A program made the position numbers and the translations under genes. Shown piece after piece: positions 52,892-63,197 of a stretch of 64,000 bases of DNA; the first letter of the stretch is position 1; each line of letters starts with the position of its first letter. The stretch spans positions 186,001 to 250,000 of the forward strand of contig CBDCGI010000005.1 of NCBI GenBank assembly GCA_965216725.1, in the 5' to 3' direction. The notes beneath the pieces were generated by a model. It saw nothing but the letters and a program-made list of their open reading frames with translations. It was not told the origin of the DNA and searched no databases. The stretch comes from JACZUI01 sp965216725. Its GTDB lineage: Bacteria; Actinomycetota; Acidimicrobiia; Spongiisociales; ZC4RG35.

Positions 52892-55305
52892 GATGTCTTC
52901 ACTCTCACGACCGGGTCGGTGCCCAAAGATGCCGCTCCGGGCTGGTTCGCCGGGACGTACACGACCCCGGCCGGGGTCCCGCTGTCGACAACGGCCTCGA
53001 ATTCTCCCTCTCCGTGTTTGGTCACGACTGTCAGCCCCACCCCATCGCGGGCGCCCAATCGGGTGGCATCCTCGGGATTGAGATAAGCCCTTGGCCCCGG
53101 CGCCAGGGGATACAACGAAGGGCTATGACGCAAGCGGACACCGTCGTCATACATGGTCCGCGCCGAGTGCAGAGTGAGTTCGGCTCGCGGCGCTCGCTCC
53201 CCTTTGATGGCCACCGGTATGTGAGTTATCGGCTGGCCAGACTCAAAGGCGATGATCCCGTCGCGGTGTTCCCATTCCAACGCCTCCCAGGTGACGTCCT
53301 GGTACCCGGAGACAACCGTTGCCAACTCCTTGGCGACCGTGTCGACCGAGCCGAACCCCAGACTGCGACCCGTCCGATGGGCGATGTCCTCAAGAACCGA
53401 CCACTCGGACCTGGTCTGACCGGGTCCGGGTATCAGGAGGTTCAGTTTTTGAACGCGGCCCTCGAGATTTGTTGCCGTGCCTTCCTTCTCGGAGAAACCG
53501 GCAACCGGGAGAATGAGGTCGGCCTGTCGGTTGGAGTCGTGAATGAAGGTGTCCAAAGACACGACGTACTCGGCAGACTCCAGGGCCTCCTTGGCCTGAT
53601 CGGGTCGGGGAAGGTCACCCACGGGGTCGGCGCCTACCAGCATCAGCATCCTGATCTCCCCTGACTCCGCCGCCTCCAGGATGCCCTCCGTGTCTTTCCC
53701 CACTACCTCGGGGACGGGGCCCCAATGTTCCTCGAGAATTCCCCTCCCCCCTTCATCGAGGTTGAGCCGGCCTGGGAGCAGATCGGGGGCCAAACCCATG
53801 TCGAGAGCTCCGTAGGTGTTGGCTCGCCGTGCCAGCGGAAGAACTGCAGCGTGGTCTGCCCGGCTCCGTGCATAAGCCGCGACCGACTCCGCAAGCAGTG
53901 GATCGTCAGCCAAGGACGCCTGGCCCACGATGACAACAGTCTTGCCCTTGGCCAGCAAGGCACTGATCTCGGGGTGCTCGCCCGCTTCCAGATCGTCGAG
54001 GAGCTCGAAACCACCACCAGGCCGGTACCGGAGCTGGTGATCAGCCCGATCATCCAACCCGTTGGACCGAGGATGCACGACGACCAGTGGCACACCCAAC
54101 TCCTGTGCCGCCCGCCGCACCCGGAGGTACAGGGTGGGATGCTCTTCTTTGAGGTCGGGTCCCCACACCAGGATCACGTCCGCGTCGTCGACGTCCGATA
54201 TCAGGGCGCGGTCAATCGTGGCGGCCAGAAAGTGTGAGCCAAGCGCGTTGTCGACACGGGCATCCACGTTGTTGGTTTCCAAAACGACCCTGGCGAATTT
54301 CGACAAGGCATAGGCGTCTTCGTTGGTTCCGTGGGCGCCGCCGATAACACCAAACCCCCCACCTCCGTCTTCTGAGCGGATCAGATCGACGCGGTTGGCG
54401 ACGATGTCCAACGCCTCTGCCCATGAGATCTCGACAAGGTCCCCGTCGCGTCGCACCAGAGGACTGGTGAGACGCTCAGACGACCGGAGATGCTCGAAAC
54501 CGAAACGATCCTTGTCGGCGAGCCATCCGTGATTGGTGGCTTCGATGTCCACGCCGAGGATGCGGAGAATCTCGTTTTGGCTCGCCTGCACCGAAATGCG
54601 GGGGTGGGCGGTGTCGAACATGCTCGAGCTTTCGATCATCTGCAGATCCCAAGGGCGTGCCCGAAATCGATACGGCTTCGCGGTGAGAGCCCCGACCGGG
54701 CAGATTTGCACGGTGTTCCCTGAGAAGTAGGACGAGAAAGGGAGATCCGGGAACGTGTTGACCTGCGTCGTGTTGCCCCGATCCTGGAACTCGATCAAAG
54801 GATCACCACTGATTTCATCTGAGAACCGGGTGCAGCGTGCGCACAGGATGCAACGCTCCCGGTCCAGAAGCACGAGATCGGATATCGGAATTGGCTTCTC
54901 GTAATGCCGTTTGATCTCGACAAAGCGGCTTTCCCCCGGTCCGTGCGACATCGCCTGATCCTGGAGCGGGCACTCTCCACCCTTGTCACAGACCGGGCAA
55001 TCCAGGGGATGGTTGGCCAGCAGGAACTCGAGTACCGACTCCTGGGCCTTCTTGACGGACTCGCCTTTGGTATCGATGACCATGCCATCGCTGACGGGGT
55101 TGGTGCACGCCGTGATGAGCATGGGGCCTCGCGGAGTCTCCACTTCGACAAGGCACATCCTGCACATCCCGACCGGGTTCATACGTTCGTGCCAGCAGAA
55201 GCGAGGGATGTAAGTCCCTTCGTCTTGGGCTGCCTTGATCAGCAACTCACCGGCAGGCACCACGTGCTCAGCGCCATCGACGATGATCTTGACGGTGTCG
55301 CTCAC
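52888..55305 (-). CDS. nuoG: NADH-quinone oxidoreductase subunit G, 14-gene operon
   Basis: An 805-residue iron-sulfur protein of the hydrophilic arm. The N-terminal [2Fe-2S] ligands are in RFCWHERMNPVGMCRMC, the next cluster is in CPVCDKGGECPLQDQAMSHG, then RCILCARCTRFSDEISGDPL and CPVGALTAKPYRFRARPWDL. The C-terminal two thirds are a molybdopterin-oxidoreductase-like fold without a catalytic role. The GTG start overlaps the nuoF stop. No counterpart exists in the 11-gene cluster. Confidence 0.95.
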   Translation of the reverse strand: MSDTVKIIVDGAEHVVPAGELLIKAAQDEGTYIPRFCWHERMNPVGMCRMCLVEVETPRGPMLITACTNPVSDGMVIDTKGESVKKAQESVLEFLLANHPLDCPVCDKGGECPLQDQAMSHGPGESRFVEIKRHYEKPIPISDLVLLDRERCILCARCTRFSDEISGDPLIEFQDRGNTTQVNTFPDLPFSSYFSGNTVQICPVGALTAKPYRFRARPWDLQMIESSSMFDTAHPRISVQASQNEILRILGVDIEATNHGWLADKDRFGFEHLRSSERLTSPLVRRDGDLVEISWAEALDIVANRVDLIRSEDGGGGFGVIGGAHGTNEDAYALSKFARVVLETNNVDARVDNALGSHFLAATIDRALISDVDDADVILVWGPDLKEEHPTLYLRVRRAAQELGVPLVVVHPRSNGLDDRADHQLRYRPGGGFELLDDLEAGEHPEISALLAKGKTVVIVGQASLADDPLLAESVAAYARSRADHAAVLPLARRANTYGALDMGLAPDLLPGRLNLDEGGRGILEEHWGPVPEVVGKDTEGILEAAESGEIRMLMLVGADPVGDLPRPDQAKEALESAEYVVSLDTFIHDSNRQADLILPVAGFSEKEGTATNLEGRVQKLNLLIPGPGQTRSEWSVLEDIAHRTGRSLGFGSVDTVAKELATVVSGYQDVTWEALEWEHRDGIIAFESGQPITHIPVAIKGERAPRAELTLHSARTMYDDGVRLRHSPSLYPLAPGPRAYLNPEDATRLGARDGVGLTVVTKHGEGEFEAVVDSGTPAGVVYVPANQPGAASLGTDPVVRVKTS

Positions 55306-56663
55306 CCGGCACCGCCGCTCGCGCCTGAATCCGGCTGGCTAGCCGCCGCCGACACGACGTGGCTGACCTCGTGTGATCGGAAGGGGCAACCCCCTCCGCT
55401 CACATGCTCCATCACTTCGTCACGGAAGTAGTCGCGCAACGCGATGATCGGCGATACGGCCGACGGTCCGAGGGGGCAAATGGTGGTCATCTTGGGTGGC
55501 CACGCCAGACCGATGCTGATCCCGTCAGATACATCGAGAAGCAGGTCGAGGTCGACGTCGCGCCCGTCACCGCTCTCGACACGGCGAAGAATCATCTCCA
55601 TCCACGTTGTGCCCTCGCGGCAGGGGGTGCATTGCCCGCACGACTCATGGGCAAAGAACCTGACCACTCGCTCGGCCGCCGCCACCATGCAAGTGGTGTG
55701 ATCCATCACGATCACTGCGCCAGATCCCAACATCGACCCCGCAGCTGCCGTCGCATCTTTTGTGATCTCAAGATCCAGATGTTGCGAAGGGACGAACCAG
55801 GGCGCCGACGCACCGCCCGGTATCCACGACTTGAGCTCGTTACCGCCCCTGATCCCGCCGGCCACCTCGAAGATCAGCTCTCTCCAAGTGATCCCGTGAG
55901 GAAGCTCGTAGTTCCCTGGACGCTCGACGTGGCCGGAGATCGAGGTCATGAACGTTCCCGTGTCCCCTTCATGCGCCAATTCTTTGTACTTGCCGGTACC
56001 CATCTCGAGGATGTGGGGCAGGTTGGACAGAGTCTCGACGTTGTTGACGATCGTCGGCTTCATGTACAGCCCCTTCGCGGCCGGGAAATACGGGGGCTTG
56101 AGCCGAGGCTCTCCACGCCGTCCTTCCAGGGAGTTGATCAACGCCGTCTCCTCGCCACAGATGTAGGCGCCTCCCCCGAGGTGCACTGTCACCTCCAGGT
56201 TGTAATCAGTTCCGAAGATGCCCTTTCCGAGAAAGCCCCGTTCATACGCCTCCTCGACGGCTTGCTGCACCCGGCGCGCCGGTTTCGGGTACTCGCCGCG
56301 TATGTAGACAAAGGCCTGGTTCACCTCATTGGCATACGAGGCGATGATGATCCCTTCGATGAGTTGATGGGGGTCTCGTTCGAGGAGTTGCCGATCCTTG
56401 AAAGTCCCCGGCTCCGACTCGTCACCATTCACGACGAGATAGGCAGGGCGGTCGGGGGCGAGGAAGCTCCACTTGAGACCCGCCGAGAAAGCGGCACCAC
56501 CCCGGCCGAGGAGACCTGACTCCTTGACAGTCTCAACCAGCCGCTCGCGGGTCATTGAGAGGCTCCGACGGGCCTGGTCGTAACCCCCGGTCTCCTCGTA
56601 CAGCGACATGGTGTGTGACCTCTCGGGGTGATCGGTCATGCGCCGGGTGACCACCAGGGTCAC
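55302..56663 (-). CDS. nuoF: NADH-quinone oxidoreductase subunit F, 14-gene operon
   Basis: A 453-residue subunit that binds NADH and FMN. GLLGRGGAAFSAGLKWSF is the NADH/FMN glycine-rich motif, YLVVNGDESEPGTFKDRQLL follows, GGAYICGEETALINSLEGRR is conserved, and the [4Fe-4S] ligands are in ESCGQCTPCREGT and TTICPLGPSA. It starts at GTG 56663 overlapping the nuoE stop; an internal ATG near the conserved start is possible. Confidence 0.96.
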   Translation of the reverse strand: MTLVVTRRMTDHPERSHTMSLYEETGGYDQARRSLSMTRERLVETVKESGLLGRGGAAFSAGLKWSFLAPDRPAYLVVNGDESEPGTFKDRQLLERDPHQLIEGIIIASYANEVNQAFVYIRGEYPKPARRVQQAVEEAYERGFLGKGIFGTDYNLEVTVHLGGGAYICGEETALINSLEGRRGEPRLKPPYFPAAKGLYMKPTIVNNVETLSNLPHILEMGTGKYKELAHEGDTGTFMTSISGHVERPGNYELPHGITWRELIFEVAGGIRGGNELKSWIPGGASAPWFVPSQHLDLEITKDATAAAGSMLGSGAVIVMDHTTCMVAAAERVVRFFAHESCGQCTPCREGTTWMEMILRRVESGDGRDVDLDLLLDVSDGISIGLAWPPKMTTICPLGPSAVSPIIALRDYFRDEVMEHVSGGGCPFRSHEVSHVVSAAASQPDSGASGGAG

Positions 56664-57283
56664 GAGACGTCCTCCGACCCGGCAGTGCCCAGTGGGCCAA
56701 AGGCGGGATATGGGCCCATGGCGCCAACGGCTTCCCTGATCGCCCAGTCGAAGCTGCGTTCGCCACCAAACAGCTCCTGCATCTCATCGGTGTTCACCAC
56801 TTCGGGGCGGGCGCTCTTCAGCCAATTCACCAGATCGCGCGCCTTCTCTGGAGTCACGCCTTCGATCAGCTCATAATTGACCTGAACCGCTGGGGCCCCG
56901 CCACAGGCGCCGATACATTCGACATGCTCGACGGAGAGGAGCTCCTCCTCGTCGGTTTCACCGTGGGGGACGCCCGATTCGTCTTCTACCGCCGCTAGAA
57001 CTTCATCGCCCCCCAGCAGCATGCAAGAAATCGATGTGCAGCACGAAACCAGGTACCGACCGGTGCGCTCGCGCTTGTACATCGTGTAGAACGAGGCGAC
57101 GGAGCGAACTTGGGCGGGGGTGATACCGGTCCACCGTGCGACCTCCTCCATGCCCTCATCGCTGAGGTAGCCGTCCACGGACATCGCCAGGTAGAGGAGG
57201 GGCATCACCGCCGATCGCTTCTCCGGATACCGAGCTACGAGCTCTCGAGCCCGTTCCTGGACTGCGTCGGGCCACTGGCTCAT
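56660..57283 (-). CDS. nuoE: NADH-quinone oxidoreductase subunit E, 14-gene operon
   Basis: A 207-residue thioredoxin-fold [2Fe-2S] subunit. Ligands are the cysteines of SCCTSISCMLLGG and VECIGACGGAPAVQVNYE. It works with NuoF in the NADH-oxidising tip. Its ATG overlaps the nuoD stop by four bases. Confidence 0.95.
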   Translation of the reverse strand: MSQWPDAVQERARELVARYPEKRSAVMPLLYLAMSVDGYLSDEGMEEVARWTGITPAQVRSVASFYTMYKRERTGRYLVSCCTSISCMLLGGDEVLAAVEDESGVPHGETDEEELLSVEHVECIGACGGAPAVQVNYELIEGVTPEKARDLVNWLKSARPEVVNTDEMQELFGGERSFDWAIREAVGAMGPYPAFGPLGTAGSEDVS

Positions 57284-58629
57284 CGGTCTACGTCTCCCAT
57301 CACCGGGTCCATCGAGGCGATCGTCGCGATGGTGTCGGCCATCAGCGAGTCAGACATGGCTATGGGAAGCGCCTGCAGATTGTTGAACGACGGCCCGCGA
57401 GTGTGCATCCGGTACGGCTTGGGTCCGCCGTCAGAGACCAGATAGCAGCCCAGCTCCCCCCGAGGAGACTCAACAGCCACATAGGTTTCGCCCGCCGGCA
57501 CCTTGAAGCCCTCGGTGAAGAGCTTGAAATGATGAATGAGCGCTTCCATGGACTCGTCGATGCGGGCGCGTGGCGGTGGTGTGACCTTGCGATCGTCGAC
57601 CCGAAAATCCCCTTTCGGCATGCCGTCCATCGCTTGGGAAACGATCCGCAACGACTGGTGGATCTCTTCGACTCTGACCCGATAGCGGTCGTAGACGTCG
57701 CCGTTCATACCCGTGGGGACTTCGAACTCGTAGGCGTCGATGCCGGAGTAGGGAAAGGCCTTACGAAGGTCCCATTCCACCCCGGTGGCACGCAGCGCTG
57801 GTCCGGTGATGCCAAAAGCGACGGCTTCGTCCGCGGTTATGACGCCAACCCCCCTCGTTCGGGACTCCCAAATCGGGTTGTTCTCCAGCATGTCGTCGTA
57901 ATCGGCCAGTTTGGGAGGCAGGTATTCCAACAACGAGGCGACGTCGTCTTTCCAGCCAGGCGGGAGATCAGCCGCCACGCCTCCAGGCCGGATGTAGTTG
58001 TGGTTCATCCGTAAACCTGTCGTCTTCTCGAAGAAGTCGAGGATGAACTCACGTTCCCTGAATCCATAGGTCATGATCGAGAGAGCACCAATGTCCATGC
58101 CATTGGTTGCCAAAGCCACCAGATGCGAGGACACTCGATTCAACTCGGTCATCAAGACTCTGATCGCGGCGGCCCTGGGCGGCACCTCGATGCCCAGAAG
58201 ACGCTCCACAGCGAGTGAGTAGGCCAGCTCGTTGTGGAACGGCGCCAGATAATCCATGCGGGTGACGTTGGTCGGGCCCTGCCCGAAGGTGAGCTGCTCG
58301 GCAGTTTTCTCCATCCCGGTGTGGAGATAGCCAATGATGGGCTTGGTCCTCCGGATGATCTCGCCTTCCATCTCGATCTGAAGGCGGAGCACACCGTGGG
58401 TCGACGGATGCTGGGGCCCCATGTTGAGGATCATCCGCTCGTCGTCATCGCCGAACTCGTCATCGAAGGCATAGTCGTCGGTGACGACACTGCCCTCCTG
58501 CTCCTTCAGGCGGCTCTCGGACTCCTGGGCTCCGATTTCCTGGCTGCCCTCGTCCGTCGGCGAGAACTGGGGCTCCTCCGTTCCGGCGACCCAGAGATCC
58601 ACGGTCTCCGTTTGCTTCTCAGACGTCAT
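57280..58629 (-). CDS. nuoD: NADH-quinone oxidoreductase subunit D, 14-gene operon
   Basis: A 449-residue quinone-site subunit with a longer acidic N-terminal extension (about 70 residues) than the first copy. MILNMGPQHPSTHGVLRLQI, PIIGYLHTGMEKTAEQLTFG, TGLRMNHNYIRPGGVAADLP and KVPAGETYVAVESPRGELGC are typical, and it ends with VMGDVDR. The intact NYIRPGGVAADLP segment is the counterpart of the region disrupted in the first copy. Confidence 0.96.
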   Translation of the reverse strand: MTSEKQTETVDLWVAGTEEPQFSPTDEGSQEIGAQESESRLKEQEGSVVTDDYAFDDEFGDDDERMILNMGPQHPSTHGVLRLQIEMEGEIIRRTKPIIGYLHTGMEKTAEQLTFGQGPTNVTRMDYLAPFHNELAYSLAVERLLGIEVPPRAAAIRVLMTELNRVSSHLVALATNGMDIGALSIMTYGFREREFILDFFEKTTGLRMNHNYIRPGGVAADLPPGWKDDVASLLEYLPPKLADYDDMLENNPIWESRTRGVGVITADEAVAFGITGPALRATGVEWDLRKAFPYSGIDAYEFEVPTGMNGDVYDRYRVRVEEIHQSLRIVSQAMDGMPKGDFRVDDRKVTPPPRARIDESMEALIHHFKLFTEGFKVPAGETYVAVESPRGELGCYLVSDGGPKPYRMHTRGPSFNNLQALPIAMSDSLMADTIATIASMDPVMGDVDR

Positions 58630-59101
58630 CAGCTCACCTGATGGCTTTCCTTGAATTGGACAGGTACCGAGCCCAAGCCGAAGTCCTTCCGCAGTGGGTG
58701 CCCTTCCCAGTCGTCCGGCATCAAGATGCGGGTGAGGTCAGGATGGCCATCGAAGATGATGCCGAACATGTCGAACACCTCTCGCTCGGCGTACCCCGCA
58801 CCGGGGAACAGGGGGGTGAGCGACTGAATCGTGGGATCTTCCCCGGGCACGGTTGTGATCATTCGCAGCCGCACCCGGTGTTTCATCGACAAGAGATTCG
58901 CCACCACTTCGTAACGCTGTGGCCGCGCCTTAAGCCAGTCAACGGCGGTGACGTCGACGCAGACCTCGAAGCCGGCTCCCTTGGCCGATGTTGCGAAGGC
59001 GGCCCAGCTCTCCGGCGGGAGCCGCACCACGTCCTGGCCTGCCGAGACCTCGTGCTGGGCTCCCTCGACCGTCTCGACCAGGGTGTTGATCAGGTCGCTG
59101 G

Positions 59102-59105
<4 letters not shown>
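58629..59105 (-). CDS. nuoC: NADH-quinone oxidoreductase subunit C, 14-gene operon
   Basis: A 158-residue peripheral subunit. The signature is PGAGYAEREVFDMFGIIFDG, followed by HPDLTRILMPDDWEGHPLRK. The start is GTG 59103-59105, overlapping the nuoB stop (GTGA); the longer frame upstream lies inside nuoB. Confidence 0.94.
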
Positions 59106-59568
<463 letters not shown>

Positions 59569-59569
<1 letters not shown>

Positions 59570-59979
59570 CAGGCCGCGTCCTCAGCCGGAGCAGAGTCCG
59601 CGTATCGAGCCCTCCGACGCACGTACCAGTCCAGTGCACCTCTCTTCCAGACGTAGGCCAAAGTCTCGGCTACGAAGAAGGTGAAGATGAACACGGCGGC
59701 CACCCCATACCAGCCGAGGGAGACGAATACCGAGGCCCACGCGAAGAGGAAGATGATCTCCACGTCGAAAATGACAAAGAGCATCGCCACCAGATAGAAC
59801 TTGACCGGAAATCGCTGGGCGGGCTCGACTTCGGGGATTATCCCCGACTCATAAGGCTCCAGCTTCGCCGCAGTTGGCCGGTGAGGCCGCAAGAACCGGG
59901 ATATGAGATACGTCACCGAGACAAACGCGATCCCGAGGACGAACATCACAACGATGGGCGCATAGTCGGCGAGAGCCAC
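59569..59979 (-). CDS. nuoA: NADH-quinone oxidoreductase subunit A, 14-gene operon
   Basis: A 136-residue protein with three membrane helices; KLEPYESGIIPEVEPAQRFP and FYLVAMLFVIFDVEIIFLFA are typical. It has an additional basic C-terminal tail. It starts at GTG 59979 and opens the operon that runs without a break to nuoN at 45390. Confidence 0.94.
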
Positions 59980-59980
59980 G

Positions 59981-60023
59981 TTCTGAGCTTAGAACGGGCA
60001 AACTTTGTGAAAGAAATCGCAAG
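59981..60023 (-). promoter_or_regulatory. Upstream region of the 14-gene nuo operon with candidate regulator sites
   Basis: TTCTGAGCTTAGAA (59981-59994) is a near-perfect 14-base palindrome next to the nuoA start. TTGTGAA (60005-60011) matches the left half of the Rex consensus TTGTGAA-N6-TTCACAA, but the right half does not match. Rex itself is encoded about 3.2 kb away. I could not assign a convincing -10/-35 pair. Confidence 0.3.
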
Positions 60024-60032
60024 CTGCCGGGA

Positions 60033-61172
60033 TCACGGTTGAGCGGGGACCACGCAGCTCGCAGTACTCGGCGAGCCGACGGCACCCTGAAACGGATCGG
60101 GTTCGAGCACGGCGGAGCCAAATCGATCGGTTGTCAGGAAACGGACCAGACCCCGGTACACGGCGTCGGCATAGGCCATCTGCACCAGCTCCGACTGCAG
60201 GAGCTGCTCCTCTGCTGGATTGGAGATGTACATGCCCTCCACAATCACTGCAGGGGCGTCGGCCCTCCTCAGGAGCCCGTAGAAGTCCTCGCCGGTGTCG
60301 ACGTCAACACGGGCCTTCGGTCCGGACACCCTTCCTGCACCCCAGTCATCGCCAAATGGCGCCAGGCTTCGAATCATCTCCTCATGAATCAACGATGCCA
60401 GTCTGTCGGAGCCCGGGGAACTCACCGAGTAGAAGACGTCAGTTCCTGGAATCTCGCGAGTCTGCTGGTGCGCCGTGTTGTTGTGAATGGATATCAAGGC
60501 ATCGGCTCCAGTCCCGTTGGCGACACCGGCGCGGTAGGCGAGGCCCAGCTCGTAGTCGCCGCCCTCGGGGCCAGACGGGCCCCTCGTCATCCAGGTCGAG
60601 GCAACCGCCGGATATTCATCACCGGGGCGGACGTGCCCTGTCTCCCAGTCAATGTCCTGGCCGGTCGCCAGACGAGCCATGAGGAATGTCGATATGGCGA
60701 GATTCACGTCCTTCTCGTTGCCGCCGTTTGGGCCCTTCCCTCCAAGGTCACGACCGCCATGTCCGGGGTCGATGACGATCACAGCCTCGGAGAGGTCGAA
60801 ACCGGGCCCCGGCGTTGCCGGTTGCGATCTGGTGATCACTTCAACATCGCTGCGCATCAGCCACCGCTCTGTGTTGCAGGTGGTCAGGACTAACAGCCAC
60901 GCTCCATCTTCCGAGAGCACCGGGAATGTCAAGCCCGATGCCGGCCGGTAGAAAGGTGAGGCACCTGGCTCGGTGAAAAGGTCGACCCCACCGGGTGGGA
61001 CAACGACCAGCCCGGGCTCGCCCGTGACCAGCGTCGTGGTAGACGCGGAACCGGTAGGCGTAGGACCCGACTGGGCGAGAGTCGAGGTCGTCTCCGGCAC
61101 GAGGTCACCGAACCCGCAAGAGGCAACGGTCAGAGCAAGCGCAGAAAGCGCAATCAAGTGGATTCTGGTCAT
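60033..61172 (-). CDS. N-acetylmuramoyl-L-alanine amidase lipoprotein
   Basis: A 379-residue lipoprotein (signal MTRIHLIALSALALTVASC, lipobox Cys20). A Thr-rich linker and a small domain of about 90 residues (FTEPGASPFYRPASGLTFPV) resembling an SH3-like module follow. The C-terminal Amidase_3 zinc domain has the ligands and catalytic residues His in VIDPGHGGRDLGG, Glu in GGNEKDVN, His in ISIHNNTAHQ and Glu in VIVEGMYISNP. It cleaves the stem peptide from glycan in peptidoglycan, outside the membrane. Confidence 0.92.
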   Translation of the reverse strand: MTRIHLIALSALALTVASCGFGDLVPETTSTLAQSGPTPTGSASTTTLVTGEPGLVVVPPGGVDLFTEPGASPFYRPASGLTFPVLSEDGAWLLVLTTCNTERWLMRSDVEVITRSQPATPGPGFDLSEAVIVIDPGHGGRDLGGKGPNGGNEKDVNLAISTFLMARLATGQDIDWETGHVRPGDEYPAVASTWMTRGPSGPEGGDYELGLAYRAGVANGTGADALISIHNNTAHQQTREIPGTDVFYSVSSPGSDRLASLIHEEMIRSLAPFGDDWGAGRVSGPKARVDVDTGEDFYGLLRRADAPAVIVEGMYISNPAEEQLLQSELVQMAYADAVYRGLVRFLTTDRFGSAVLEPDPFQGAVGSPSTASCVVPAQP

Positions 61173-61256
61173 TGAACGGCGGTTGCTTCAGGGATCAGAC
61201 GATGACGACTGACCCAAACTTATATCCGGAGCAGGAGTATCTGAGGTACCTCGCCA

Positions 61257-61928
61257 TCAGGAGATGAGACGGCTGGCCAGGTCGTCGAGATCGCCGACGA
61301 TCATCTCCGGCCGCTCGCCCGGTAGACCCCAGCGAGCACCGGCCCTGGAAACAAATGCTCCGCGGGCCCCAGCAGTCATAGCTCCCGCAACGTCCCAATC
61401 ATGGGCGGCAACCAGCATCGTGTCCTTGATCTCAACGTCGAGCTCTCGGGCCGCATGCAGATACGGAGCCGGGTCCGGCTTGAAACGACGCACGGCATCA
61501 ACGGAAAGAACACGGGTCAGAAGACCTCCGAGACCCGCATTTGTGATCTGAGAGCGAGCGGTTATTTGGTCGCCGTTGGTCAGGGCCACCATCTCGATAT
61601 CGATCTCGGCGATTCTCTCGAGCGCGGGAACGACATCCGGATGTGGTGGAAGTCGGGTCATCTGAGCCAAGATGGTCTGGGCATCCGAAGAGCTGAGATC
61701 CAGACCGTACCTTGCCGCCAACGCTGCCAGAGCTTCGCTCCCAATCTCTGCGAACGGCCGGTACTGACCCAACGAGTTGGCCACGAGAGAGCCGTGAAGG
61801 AGCCGGGCAAACCACTCACCTAGGGGAGGATTGGTGCCGAACACTGCCTCGAATCCCTGACGTAACGGCGACAGGTCGAGCAGGGTCTCATTGACGTCGA
61901 AAACGAGGGCAGCCGGACGGCCGCTCAC
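61257..61928 (-). CDS. Haloacid dehalogenase type II hydrolase
   Basis: A 223-residue HAD hydrolase with the nucleophile Asp in VFDVNETLLDLSPL. The second motif is in MVALTNGDQITARSQ, the Lys in VRRFKPDPAPYLHAARELDV, and the final acids in VAAHDWDVAGAMTAGARGAF. This matches the L-2-haloacid dehalogenase subgroup; the real substrate is unknown. The start ATG overlaps the flavoprotein stop by four bases (61925-61928), so they form an operon. Confidence 0.9.
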   Translation of the reverse strand: MSGRPAALVFDVNETLLDLSPLRQGFEAVFGTNPPLGEWFARLLHGSLVANSLGQYRPFAEIGSEALAALAARYGLDLSSSDAQTILAQMTRLPPHPDVVPALERIAEIDIEMVALTNGDQITARSQITNAGLGGLLTRVLSVDAVRRFKPDPAPYLHAARELDVEIKDTMLVAAHDWDVAGAMTAGARGAFVSRAGARWGLPGERPEMIVGDLDDLASRLIS

Positions 61929-63163
61929 CGAACCGGCAGTCCCCGAACCACCGACGACAGGGCGTCATACGTTCGCTCCCCCATGTGCTTGTCATCGGGA
62001 TCCAGGAGATTGGCCATCACCTTGAGCGTCCATTCCATGAGCGGCCTATTGCGAAGCCCGGTGTGTGCGAGCGCCCGCATCACCGGCGGGTTCCCAATAG
62101 CCTTCACAAAGACCCTGGCCATCTTGTAATAGAGGCCGTACTCATCCTCGAGGTATTGGGGGTAGCGCTTGAGGATGCCGGGGTCGTCCGCACCGATCGC
62201 CTGAGACACGTGCTGTGCGGCAATTCGGCCGGTCTCGTACGCGTAGGAGATTCCCTCGCCGTTCCAGGGGTTGATGGCTCCCGCGGCGTCGCCAATCGTT
62301 ATCCAGTTGTGGCCTACCAATGGGCCTTTGGAGAAAGACATCGTCAGCTTTCCGCCTTGTGGGTCGCTGAGTTTGGAATCCTCGTCCAGTCCCCAATAGT
62401 CGGGAGCGGTTGCCACGTAATCGCGCATCATGTGGGTGGTGTTGACGTGTTTCCATCGCTTGAAGGTGGAGAGAAGGCCGACACCGACGTTCACAGTGCC
62501 GTCACCAAGAGGGAACACCCACCCGTACCCGGGCATCGTGGCGCCGCTCGAGTCCCGCATATCGAGCTGAGACTCGAGAAATGGATCAGTGGACCGGGGT
62601 GAGGTGTAGTAGCCCCTTGCCGCCAGACCCATCGGATAGTCCTTGCGCCGAGCCGAGCCCAGGTCCCTGCCAAACCGATTCATGGAACCGTCTGCGACGA
62701 TCGTCACCTCGGGTGTGAGGGTCTCCGAGAGTTCGCCGTTCTTGAGCTCAACGCCGCTCAGCACGCCGTCTGTTATCACAGGGCTCGCTGTGGTCTTCTC
62801 GATCACCTTGACTCCCTGATCCTCGGCGAGCCCGGCCACTTGGGCATCCAGGTCACGACGGCGGATGACGCCCCCCCAATTGGGGAAGATCGTGTGACGG
62901 GGCCATTCCAATTCGATCATGAGCTCGTCGCCGGCGTAGGAACGGAGCCCGGTGACCTTGTGGAATTCGCTCACCTCGAAATCGAAACCCATGTCCAGGA
63001 GCTGCTTGATGGCCCGCGGCGTCAGCCCGTCGCCGCAAGTCTTGTCCCTCGGGTACTCCTTCTTCTCCACGAGGACAACCTCGTGCCCGGCTCGAGCCAG
63101 CCAGTAGGCCGCGGCCGACCCGGCAGGCCCACCACCGATAACCAGGACGGAAGGAGATTTCAT
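61925..63163 (-). CDS. Geranylgeranyl-reductase-family FAD-dependent oxidoreductase
   Basis: A 412-residue flavoprotein. VLVIGGGPAGSAAAYWLARA is the FAD-binding GxGxxG motif, followed by VVLVEKKEYPRDKTCGDGLT, the sequence typical of the geranylgeranyl reductase/GGR family, and GDAAGAINPWNGEGISYAYE near the C-terminus. Members reduce prenyl chains of chlorophyll, archaeal lipids or menaquinone. Here a menaquinone or lipid side-chain role is likely given two quinone reductases in the window, but this is inference. It diverges from rex across 34 bases. Confidence 0.9.
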   Translation of the reverse strand: MKSPSVLVIGGGPAGSAAAYWLARAGHEVVLVEKKEYPRDKTCGDGLTPRAIKQLLDMGFDFEVSEFHKVTGLRSYAGDELMIELEWPRHTIFPNWGGVIRRRDLDAQVAGLAEDQGVKVIEKTTASPVITDGVLSGVELKNGELSETLTPEVTIVADGSMNRFGRDLGSARRKDYPMGLAARGYYTSPRSTDPFLESQLDMRDSSGATMPGYGWVFPLGDGTVNVGVGLLSTFKRWKHVNTTHMMRDYVATAPDYWGLDEDSKLSDPQGGKLTMSFSKGPLVGHNWITIGDAAGAINPWNGEGISYAYETGRIAAQHVSQAIGADDPGILKRYPQYLEDEYGLYYKMARVFVKAIGNPPVMRALAHTGLRNRPLMEWTLKVMANLLDPDDKHMGERTYDALSSVVRGLPVR

Positions 63164-63197
63164 GCGACTTTGAGATTAGATCCACCCCGGGTCTTTA

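Noticed and set aside
55404..56519. 371-codon open frame on the plus strand
   Set aside because: It is antisense to nuoF, which has all its cofactor motifs.
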